Assembly (NCBI GenBank): GCA_035282925.1
Contig: DATEUW010000038.1
Location: forward strand, 1-8,686
Origin: ASMP01 sp035282925
Lineage (GTDB): Archaea > Nanobdellota > Nanobdellia > Pacearchaeales > GW2011-AR1
Reading direction: 5' to 3'
DNA length: 8,686 nt
The translations under genes and the position numbers were made by a program. Below the pieces are notes generated by a model. It worked only from the letters and a program-made list of their open reading frames with translations. It had not been told where the DNA came from and did not search any database. Shown here piece after piece: positions 1 through 5,426 of the stretch (position 1 is its first letter; each line of letters opens with the position of its first letter).

Positions 1-371
1 GACATAAATCTTCTCTCTTTTTCAAACAGGCGGTTCAATACATTGTCAACATTTTTTTGCAATTCATTGCAGTCTGTCATATGAAGCCAAACAATAATTT
101 GCCTGTTATAATTTCTGGATTTTTGATTATCAAAAAAACCAATCTTATTTATTTGTGTTTCAAAACTCTTAAGCTTAATCTCCCTAAGTCTCTTCTTAAC
201 ATTAGACAAAACTTTTTCATCGACATTTCCCAAAAATTTCAATGTAAGATGTAAATTTTCTGGCTCTGTTTTCTTTCCCGTAAACATCGGAAGTTTTTTC
301 TGAATATTCTTTATCTCTTTTAGGATATTTCCAGGAAGGTCTATTGCAATAAATGCCCTGATATTGGTCAT
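1..371 (-). CDS. thpR: RNA 2',3'-cyclic phosphodiesterase (ThpR/LigT, 2H family), 3' end cut by window edge
   Basis: Translating the minus strand from the ATG at 371 gives 123 residues in an open frame that leaves the window at its left edge. The N-terminus (MTNIRAFIAIDLPGNI) and the first catalytic motif H41-L-T43 inside ENLHLTLKFLGNVDE are diagnostic of the 2H phosphoesterase family formerly called 2'-5' RNA ligase. In the family, two HxT motifs act together to open 2',3'-cyclic phosphates on RNA ends; the enzyme is cytoplasmic. The second HxT motif should lie just beyond the edge and cannot be checked. A family-like VWLHM strand is visible near residues 96-100. The ATG overlaps the TGA of the upstream MFS gene as ATGA (368-371), which fixes this start and implies co-translation. 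No separate promoter or Shine-Dalgarno is seen. The family assignment is firm; the physiological substrate is unknown. Confidence 0.9.
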   Translation of the reverse strand, partial: MTNIRAFIAIDLPGNILKEIKNIQKKLPMFTGKKTEPENLHLTLKFLGNVDEKVLSNVKKRLREIKLKSFETQINKIGFFDNQKSRNYNRQIIVWLHMTDCNELQKNVDNVLNRLFEKERRFM

Positions 372-946
372 TTTTTTCTGGATTCTATTCTGTCCAGAAT
401 AATCAGGTTCAAGAAACCAAGAAAAGCTATGAAGCCGACGATGAAAAATAAAACCCTGAAACCTAGGACATCAGCCGCCTTTGCTCCCAAAAAAGCTGCA
501 ATGGCTGTTCCTACTCCCACACCTGTGCTCCATAAAGTATATTCAAAACCCCTGTGCTTTTTGTCAATGTAAGTCGTGAAAAGGCTGAACCATGCGGGAT
601 AGGCGAGTGCTGCACCCAATCCAAAAATCGCCTGGGCAATAAAAATAGTGTAAATGCTCTTGGCAAAAAAATAGATGAATGGAACAGTGATTATCAGAAA
701 AGTCCCGGCCAGAAGCGAGTGTGTTTTGTGCTTTTGCTTGTCAATAAAATACCTGGAAAGAGGAAGTTGTACAACTGACTTTACAATCAAGAAAATTGTT
801 GTTGAAAGCCCTGCTGTTACAAGGGTTCCTCCGATAAGATTTTCAGTTATAAAGACTGCAAAAATCGGCCCTATAAGCCCGAAGCTGCTTAAGATAAAAA
901 TGTCTGACAGGACAAGCAAGGCAAACTTTTTGTGTGTGGCTTTCAT
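368..946 (-). CDS. Half-size major facilitator superfamily protein (six transmembrane helices)
   Basis: The protein has 192 residues with about six hydrophobic helices, near residues 9-32, 42-63, 76-95, 97-123, 138-158 and 162-185. The pattern is that of the N-terminal half of an MFS transporter: a basic loop between helices 2 and 3 (RYFIDKQKHK, a weak form of motif A), a helix 4 ending GLGAALAYPAW, and a loop 4-5 with KKHRG before a Gly-rich helix 5. Full MFS proteins are about 400 residues with twelve helices; here the second half is absent and the next gene downstream is thpR. The stop overlaps the thpR start as ATGA, so the short form looks settled rather than freshly broken. It would have to dimerise or pair with another protein to form a normal MFS pore (inference). 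Substrate unknown. The start at 946 lies 26 bp from a TATA box, suggesting a leaderless mRNA; AAGGA directly touches the ATG, too close for a normal Shine-Dalgarno. Confidence 0.8.
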   Translation of the reverse strand: MKATHKKFALLVLSDIFILSSFGLIGPIFAVFITENLIGGTLVTAGLSTTIFLIVKSVVQLPLSRYFIDKQKHKTHSLLAGTFLIITVPFIYFFAKSIYTIFIAQAIFGLGAALAYPAWFSLFTTYIDKKHRGFEYTLWSTGVGVGTAIAAFLGAKAADVLGFRVLFFIVGFIAFLGFLNLIILDRIESRKK

Positions 947-967
947 TCCTTATTTAGAAATATCTGA

Positions 968-976
968 TTTATAAAT
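968..976 (-). promoter_or_regulatory. TATA box for the half-MFS/thpR operon
   Basis: On the minus strand this reads ATTTATAAA, centred 26 bp upstream of the ATG at 946. Archaeal transcription normally starts about 24-27 bp downstream of the TATA centre, so the mRNA would begin at or next to the start codon (leaderless). Assigned by eye from motif and spacing. Confidence 0.6.
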
Positions 977-994
977 TATATCAGTTCGGCCAGG

Positions 995-1027
995 AAAAAC
1001 CGAGCTATTCTGGAACCAGAGCAAAAA
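995..1027 (-). terminator. Possible terminator of the secreted-protein gene: T tracts around a small hairpin
   Basis: Downstream of the stop at 1046, the minus strand carries a T5 run (1027-1023), then the perfect inverted repeat TCTGG-TT-CCAGA (1020-1009), then a second T5 run (999-995). Archaeal termination depends mainly on T-rich tracts, and the five-pair stem with a two-base loop is weak, so this is only a candidate. It lies between the stop codon and the TATA box of the next gene, where a terminator would be expected. Confidence 0.3.
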
Positions 1028-1045
1028 TGGAGTTTTTAAGATTGC

Positions 1046-3088
1046 TTATTCTTCTTCACTAAATAAATTCCTGAACCATTCCAGAATTTTTTGAATCAAA
1101 CTTGTCTCGACACATTGCCCAGAAACGCAAACATTGCTTTCACATTCAAAATTGTTGTCGCATTGCTGTCCTTCTGTTAATTGTGTGGTTAATGTACCAT
1201 CAATGTTACAATACTTTCCTTCTGCCCTAATCCCTATAGGCAAGCAAGAACCTTCAAATGGGCAGCTATTCTCGCACGTCAGAATATCTTCCGATTTACT
1301 GGCTGCTGTGTAATTTCCGCTTATGGTTGTTTCATTAGCTTCTATAATTATTTCTCCAGATGCACATTCTATAGAAACACTAAACGAGCTAATTCCGCAT
1401 TTCTCGGTTTTCTCATTACATTTACCTTCACAAAATTGCGTGGCATAGCTATACCATATTTCGGAGGGCTTGCAAGAGGACGGGCTTCCTTGATTTTGTT
1501 CTTCTCCATTTTGGCACTGCCAATATGCATAACGAAATCCTATGTTTTCGGTCTCTGTAATACACGCGCCATCGCTACAGCCGTTAGGGCAATTATATGG
1601 TACAGATTGGCCATTACCATTATTGTCACAATAATATTCTCTTAGATTGTAGCTGGGGAATGAATCATCACAGAAATCAGTTGCAAGTTTTGGATCAACA
1701 CCCACCTCATTCAAAGTTCCTTTTACGTAATAATTTAGTCCGCCATCAGAATCTGTGCAGGTAGTTGTCGCAGAACAGCTGGCTTTTAGGAAGATTGTAT
1801 ATACTACATCGCCAATAGTACACTGGCTTACCGCATCTTCATCATAGAATATTGCTGTACCATCGCATGCCTGAGATGGAAAGGGGGTGGACATATCGCA
1901 AGGTGTATTTGGGCTTTGACTCGGAGTATAATAAACAGGAATTATCTGGTTTATTCCTTGTATTATGTATCCTATAGGAGTCCCGCCACCGCCAGAACCG
2001 ACTATGCTAAAAGGCGTATCGCTGAAATCGGAAGCTACTACTGATTCGCTGCCAACATCGCCTTTATATAGAATTACTTGCACCTTGAAATCATTGCCTG
2101 TAACGCTATTTGTTGGCACAATCCATTGAACAGAACCGTTTGTAGGAGAATAACTTAGAAATGGTACTAAATCTATTAGGAATACAGCACCATTGTTTTT
2201 GAATAAAGAAATACGACCAACCCACGCATTTGATGGTGCATTTATTGACTCCCATGAAACAGGATAAGTCTTACCAGTCTCCCATGTCTCACCCCCATTC
2301 GGTGAAATAATGTTAATACTGGTTGGAGGTACAGCAGCAATAGTGAATGGTTTATCGCTTTCATCTAATATGCAGCCACCAATACGACTACACAATATAT
2401 CATTGTCTGAAATGATTAGTTTCCAGTCATCTGCAGGAGTGACGAAACTAGGAATAATAGCTTTGGCATATTTAGTTGTTGGTATAGTGCTATTATTGTC
2501 CCTAAACACACCTAATCCAACGGTGTGAACGCCACCCCGCTCTTGTGCTTTAACTGATTTTAAAGTAGCTGTAACTTCTGAAATACCCTTAGAACTCCAT
2601 GATATTGTAACGAATTGACCAAGAGTAAAATATTCTCCTCCATTGGGAGAAAGAAGGGCAATAGATGGAGATAGACTGGCTTTTACACATGCACCGTCAC
2701 TGCATCCATTTGGGCAGCGTATATCAATTGCACCTATCCCGTTTGGAGCATTGGTATCGCAGTATTTTTCACGCACAGAGCATTCCCTATCATAGCCAGA
2801 ACATGATTTGACTTCTGTCCAACCAACCGAACCATCATAAACCTCACAAAAATCCTCCCCTATAAAATTGCGGCTTATTATTCCCGTTACAGTTACATCC
2901 ACTTTTCCTTTCACATTTGCATCCGCGCCGCCATCGGAATCATAACAAGAGATTTCAATTTCAGTCCCATCTTCTATCTGATTTCCCGTAATTTTATTCC
3001 AGAAATCAGAAAGCCAGCCAGCAGAAACAATGCCTAGTGACAAAATGAGAATGAACGACAAAGAGATTAACAAAGCCTCTTTTTTCAT
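1046..3088 (-). CDS. Secreted multidomain Cys-rich surface protein with duplicated DSDGG domain and tandem NGGE (Kre9/KNH-like) domains
   Basis: This 680-residue protein starts with a Sec signal peptide: basic KK, a hydrophobic core at residues 5-20 and a likely cut after VSA at 23. Visible layout: an aromatic amphipathic stretch (24-36); a first DSDGG domain (46-135) ending CPNGCSDGAC; two beta-type domains opening SPNGGE (about 146-251 and 262-363), resembling the Kre9/KNH cell-surface family; a GSGGGG linker (364-369); a second DSDGG domain (443-510) with the same CPNGCSDGAC ending; further Cys-rich sequence (515-627); a C-x5-C-x4-C-x4-C knot (643-659); and an amphipathic end (IQKILEWFRNLF). 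There are 34 cysteines, all outside the signal peptide, suggesting disulfides outside the cell. Several N-x-S/T sequons (for example N317, N585, N592) could be glycosylated. There is no sortase-like anchor or clear C-terminal transmembrane helix. The role is probably at the cell surface (adhesion or structure), but no enzymatic motif is seen. A TATA box lies 25 bp upstream of the start. Confidence 0.85.
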   Translation of the reverse strand: MKKEALLISLSFILILSLGIVSAGWLSDFWNKITGNQIEDGTEIEISCYDSDGGADANVKGKVDVTVTGIISRNFIGEDFCEVYDGSVGWTEVKSCSGYDRECSVREKYCDTNAPNGIGAIDIRCPNGCSDGACVKASLSPSIALLSPNGGEYFTLGQFVTISWSSKGISEVTATLKSVKAQERGGVHTVGLGVFRDNNSTIPTTKYAKAIIPSFVTPADDWKLIISDNDILCSRIGGCILDESDKPFTIAAVPPTSINIISPNGGETWETGKTYPVSWESINAPSNAWVGRISLFKNNGAVFLIDLVPFLSYSPTNGSVQWIVPTNSVTGNDFKVQVILYKGDVGSESVVASDFSDTPFSIVGSGGGGTPIGYIIQGINQIIPVYYTPSQSPNTPCDMSTPFPSQACDGTAIFYDEDAVSQCTIGDVVYTIFLKASCSATTTCTDSDGGLNYYVKGTLNEVGVDPKLATDFCDDSFPSYNLREYYCDNNGNGQSVPYNCPNGCSDGACITETENIGFRYAYWQCQNGEEQNQGSPSSCKPSEIWYSYATQFCEGKCNEKTEKCGISSFSVSIECASGEIIIEANETTISGNYTAASKSEDILTCENSCPFEGSCLPIGIRAEGKYCNIDGTLTTQLTEGQQCDNNFECESNVCVSGQCVETSLIQKILEWFRNLFSEEE

Positions 3089-3109
3089 TTTAGAAAAAAG
3101 GCTTTATTG

Positions 3110-3118
3110 TTTATAAGG
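3110..3118 (-). promoter_or_regulatory. TATA box for the secreted Cys-rich protein gene
   Basis: The minus strand reads CCTTATAAA, centred about 25 bp before the ATG at 3088. It sits in the 44-bp gap after the M16 peptidase stop, so the secreted protein can be transcribed independently, from a leaderless start. Confidence 0.55.
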
Positions 3119-3132
3119 TTTATTATAAAATT

Positions 3133-4332
3133 TTATTCCGGCACCAAGGCAAAAAAGCTGTATTTCTTTATTTTTGCAAGCTTCCTGACATCTTTCAGTT
3201 TCACAGCCCTGATGTTTTTCTCAAATTCGTAGAATTCCTTCGCCTTTCCGTCAATTTCAGACAAGAGCAGCTGGTTCATCTGCCCCTCGGAATTTTCCAT
3301 AGATATTCTGTAATTTCCTACGAGCTGGTTTTTTGTATCTTCTAGCTCTTTTTCCTTTAAGCTCTGAGATACCTTTTTGAATTCGCCAAGGATGATATTT
3401 TTAATTTTTTCTAGGTTTTCCTTCATTGCTCCGACATAAATATAGCTGTAAGAAAACTCCTTGTTTGCAGTCACATCCCCAAAGACGGCATAAGCCAGAT
3501 TTCTCTTGTCCCTTATCTCACTAAAAAGCCGCGATGACATTCCGAGAGCCATTATGGCAATTAAAACTTTAGAGGCATAGATTTTTCTGTCAGTTGACAG
3601 TGGGGAATGAAATGCGAGCACCATGCTTGCCCTGTCTATTCCTTTTCTTGTTTCAATTTTATGATCGTGCTTCAAGGATATCTTTTGTTTTTTTATTGTG
3701 CCTCTCTTTTTTCCGAATGTTTTTTCCACAAATTTTATCAGCTCATCAAAATCCGCCTGACCAACAACGCAGAGCATCATATTGTTCGGCTTGTAAACTT
3801 CTCTGAATTTTTTGAGCATCTTTTTTCTGTCAATGGAATTCATGCTTTCATGGGTTCCTATCAAAGGAGTTCCGAGAGGATTTTCATATAAAAAACCCTG
3901 GATTTTATCAAAAGAATAACGCATAGGTTCATCGCGATCCATTTCCATCTCTTCAAAAATGACTTTTCTTTCTTTTTCCATTTCTTTTGCATCAAAGAGC
4001 GGATTTTTGACCATGTCACTTAAAACATCGAGGGCTATGTGCAGCTTGTCCGACGGCATCTTACAGAAAAATGCGGTTATCTGTTCTTCGGTAAATCCGT
4101 TCATAATTCCCCCATTTTTCTCAATTTCCTGAGAAATTTGCTTGTATGTTCTTTTCTTTGTTCCTTTGTAAAGCATGTGCTCGATGAAATGGGAAATTCC
4201 CCTTTCTGATAAGGATTCGTTAACTCCTCCGTGTCGCACTGCAATACCTACACTGACGACAGGCAGGTTTCTTTTTTCAAAAATAAGAGTCATCCCATTT
4301 TTCAGAATTTTCCTGAAGAATTTATTGTACAT
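3133..4332 (-). CDS. M16-family (insulinase/MPP-like) zinc metallopeptidase
   Basis: The 399-residue protein shows the inverted zinc motif of clan ME: H48-F-I-E51-H52, with E51 as catalytic base and H48/H52 as zinc ligands. The third ligand is probably E128 in FEEMEMDRDEP, 76 residues after H52, the spacing seen in processing-peptidase beta subunits. Typical family text surrounds it: RHGGVNES, HMLYKGTKKRTY, NGGIMNGFT. The second, catalytically silent half carries GMSSRLFSEIRDKRNLAYAV (264-283), with the R...Y pair that closes the active M16 chamber. This length equals one M16B unit (about 400-430 residues), which normally dimerises and degrades or trims peptides. No signal peptide is present, so it should be cytoplasmic. 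Substrate unknown. The adjacent small membrane protein and secreted protein may be unrelated. The start is supported by a TATA box 26 bp upstream. Confidence 0.9.
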   Translation of the reverse strand: MYNKFFRKILKNGMTLIFEKRNLPVVSVGIAVRHGGVNESLSERGISHFIEHMLYKGTKKRTYKQISQEIEKNGGIMNGFTEEQITAFFCKMPSDKLHIALDVLSDMVKNPLFDAKEMEKERKVIFEEMEMDRDEPMRYSFDKIQGFLYENPLGTPLIGTHESMNSIDRKKMLKKFREVYKPNNMMLCVVGQADFDELIKFVEKTFGKKRGTIKKQKISLKHDHKIETRKGIDRASMVLAFHSPLSTDRKIYASKVLIAIMALGMSSRLFSEIRDKRNLAYAVFGDVTANKEFSYSYIYVGAMKENLEKIKNIILGEFKKVSQSLKEKELEDTKNQLVGNYRISMENSEGQMNQLLLSEIDGKAKEFYEFEKNIRAVKLKDVRKLAKIKKYSFFALVPE

Positions 4333-4353
4333 TCATTAAAAAAGATTCTGAGG

Positions 4354-4362
4354 TATTTAAAG
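4354..4362 (-). promoter_or_regulatory. TATA box for the M16 peptidase gene
   Basis: The minus strand reads CTTTAAATA, centred 26 bp upstream of the ATG at 4332, within the 56-bp gap after the small membrane-protein gene. The spacing implies a leaderless transcript. Confidence 0.55.
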
Positions 4363-4388
4363 ATTAATCCGGGAATTTTTTAGGAAGT

Positions 4389-4556
4389 TTAAGAAGAGAG
4401 GAAATAAAATCCGAGGCCTGCCGCGATTATTACGACAACAATAATCATTATCCAGATTTTCCAGTTATTCTTTTTTTCCGGCTCTGGTTCTACTGGTTGC
4501 TGTGGTTGGGGCTGAAATTGCTGTTGTTCTGCAGGCTGTGGATTTTGCTGATCCAT
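4389..4556 (-). CDS. Small Pro/Gln-rich tail-anchored membrane protein (55 aa)
   Basis: Translating the minus strand from the ATG at 4556 to the TAA at 4389-4391 gives 55 residues. Residues 1-27 are almost entirely Gln, Pro and Glu, starting MDQQNPQPAEQQQ. A short Lys/Asn/Trp-rich stretch (KKNNWK) follows, then one hydrophobic helix (about 34-53) rich in Ile and Val, ending YFLSS. The expected topology is a disordered cytoplasmic head and a C-terminal membrane anchor. I recognise no family. The gene fills an otherwise empty gap between the methyltransferase stop (36 bp upstream) and the M16 start (56 bp downstream). The clean division into polar head and membrane helix, plus a TATATA box about 30 bp upstream, argue that it is real. 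It could serve as a membrane tether or linker, but there is no direct evidence of function. Confidence 0.7.
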   Translation of the reverse strand: MDQQNPQPAEQQQFQPQPQQPVEPEPEKKNNWKIWIMIIVVVIIAAGLGFYFLSS

Positions 4557-4582
4557 TGTATATCAAGTTAAAATGAAAGTTC

Positions 4583-4590
4583 TATATAAA
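4583..4590 (-). promoter_or_regulatory. TATA box for the small Pro/Gln-rich membrane protein
   Basis: The minus strand reads TTTATATA, centred about 30 bp upstream of the ATG at 4556, immediately after the methyltransferase stop codon (4593). Expected initiation would leave a leader of only a few bases. Confidence 0.5.
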
Positions 4591-4592
4591 TT

Positions 4593-5393
4593 TTACTTTT
4601 TAAAGACCAGGTATCTCTCTTTTCCAATCTCAAAATCATCAAGAACAGAAAAATTTTCTTTTAAAAAATCAAGGAACCAGGTTCTTTTGGCCATGAATTT
4701 TTTCCTTTTTACCATGCTCTCTGTCGCGAAGCTTACGATTGTCCTGTCTGCAGCAGGGGAAATTGCAGATACAAGTTCCTTGGAACAGTCTCTTTTCAGC
4801 ATCTCTAAAGAATCCAGAACCTTAAACAAAAAGATAACTCTCGGTCTTTCGGTTTTTTTAATTAATTTTTTTATCTCCCCTAATTGAAATAAGCTTAGAT
4901 GCAATGCCTTTGCTTTTATTTTGTTATTCTTAAAATAATTGTTCATCGATTCAACAAATTGTCCTGTAGCCTCAAACCCGGTATAATTAACATCAAATCC
5001 AATTTCTCTAAAATACCTGTAACTGAAACCATTGACTCCTGCGCCAAGGTCAAGGATGCTTATCTTTTTTCCAAGTCCCCTGAGAATTCTTTCGTAAATT
5101 TCCCTGTAATATGGAAGCCTTTCCCTGGTTGAAAGGTGTTTTCTCAAAATCCACTCCTCTGTTCTCTTTTTTGGAATCAGGAGCTTCCTGCTTCCAAATG
5201 CCCCGAAAACCTTATGGAGCAGCTCCCTAGTTAACCTTACTTTTTCTTCATCGCTGGTCTGCCTTTTTTCAAAATGTGAAAAAGCCGTCTCAACGTCTTT
5301 TTTTGGAAGCCAGGAGAATTCCTTCTTCTGGATTATTTTTTGGAGCATATCATCTCTACTTTGGCCAAGCCTGGACGAAGTTCCCATTGTCAT
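4593..5393 (-). CDS. 16S rRNA (guanine-N7)-methyltransferase-like protein, Arm/FmrO family
   Basis: This 266-residue protein follows the layout of the 16S rRNA m7G1405 methyltransferases that give aminoglycoside resistance (RmtB, ArmA, Sgm, FmrO; about 250-280 residues). From memory of RmtB, these blocks correspond: an N-terminal helical domain with IIQKKEFSWLP and LLHKVFGAFGS (RmtB ILASKKYRALCP, RLHGICGAYVT); HLSTRERLP at 86-94 (HASTKERLA); SAM motif I LDLGAGVNG at 114-122 (LDIACGLNP); IFLFKVLDSLE at 187-197 (LIFKLLPLLE); VSFATES...RKKFM at 220-234 (VSFPTRS...GKGM); and a final RYLVFKK (LIYLIKK). The expected activity is SAM-dependent N7 methylation of a 16S rRNA guanine in the decoding site of the 30S subunit. 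In this host it may modify its own ribosome or have shifted target. The SFPTRS block has changes P to A and R to E. A second ATG at 5387 is possible; the first fits a TATA box 25 bp upstream. Confidence 0.75.
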   Translation of the reverse strand: MTMGTSSRLGQSRDDMLQKIIQKKEFSWLPKKDVETAFSHFEKRQTSDEEKVRLTRELLHKVFGAFGSRKLLIPKKRTEEWILRKHLSTRERLPYYREIYERILRGLGKKISILDLGAGVNGFSYRYFREIGFDVNYTGFEATGQFVESMNNYFKNNKIKAKALHLSLFQLGEIKKLIKKTERPRVIFLFKVLDSLEMLKRDCSKELVSAISPAADRTIVSFATESMVKRKKFMAKRTWFLDFLKENFSVLDDFEIGKERYLVFKK

Positions 5394-5396
5394 AAA

Positions 5397-5404
5397 TTTT
5401 TTAA
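5397..5404 (+). promoter_or_regulatory. Candidate TATA box for the DRG-like GTPase gene
   Basis: TTTTTTAA lies about 26 bp upstream of the ATG at 5427, and an adjacent alternative ATAAATTTT begins at 5392, inside the start codon of the divergent methyltransferase gene. The spacing again suggests leaderless initiation. The element is less canonical than the others. Confidence 0.4.
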
Positions 5405-5413
5405 GTCAGGATA

Positions 5414-5422
5414 GTTTAAAAT
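5414..5422 (-). promoter_or_regulatory. TATA box for the Arm-like methyltransferase gene
   Basis: The minus strand reads ATTTTAAAC, centred about 25 bp upstream of the ATG at 5393. It abuts the start codon of the divergent GTPase gene (5427), so the two promoters are interleaved in 33 bp. It favours the ATG at 5393 over the one at 5387. Confidence 0.5.
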
Positions 5423-5426
5423 ATGT

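Noticed and set aside
57..254. 65-residue plus-strand open frame near the left edge
   Set aside because: It lies antisense inside thpR, whose minus-strand translation gives a clear family match; the plus frame has no recognisable features.
368..946. Half-MFS as a recent pseudogene or frameshifted full-length gene
   Set aside because: No second half in any frame follows; the downstream sequence is thpR, and the ATGA overlap suggests a settled arrangement.
1046..3088. DNA-level direct repeats encoding the duplicated domains
   Set aside because: The similarity between copies is in the protein; codons differ widely, so this is an old duplication and not a repeat element.
3089..3132. Operator or riboswitch in the gap between the M16 and secreted-protein genes
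   Set aside because: The 44-bp gap is AT-rich and fully accounted for by the TATA box; no convincing inverted repeat or conserved RNA structure is visible.
4389..4556. The small Pro/Gln-rich gene as a peptide (RiPP-like) precursor cut by the neighbouring M16 peptidase
   Set aside because: It has a typical membrane helix at the C-terminus instead of a leader-core layout, and no modification enzyme is nearby.
5423..5425. ATG at 5423 as the GTPase start
   Set aside because: It is in a different frame from the GTPase; the ATG at 5427 opens the correct frame.
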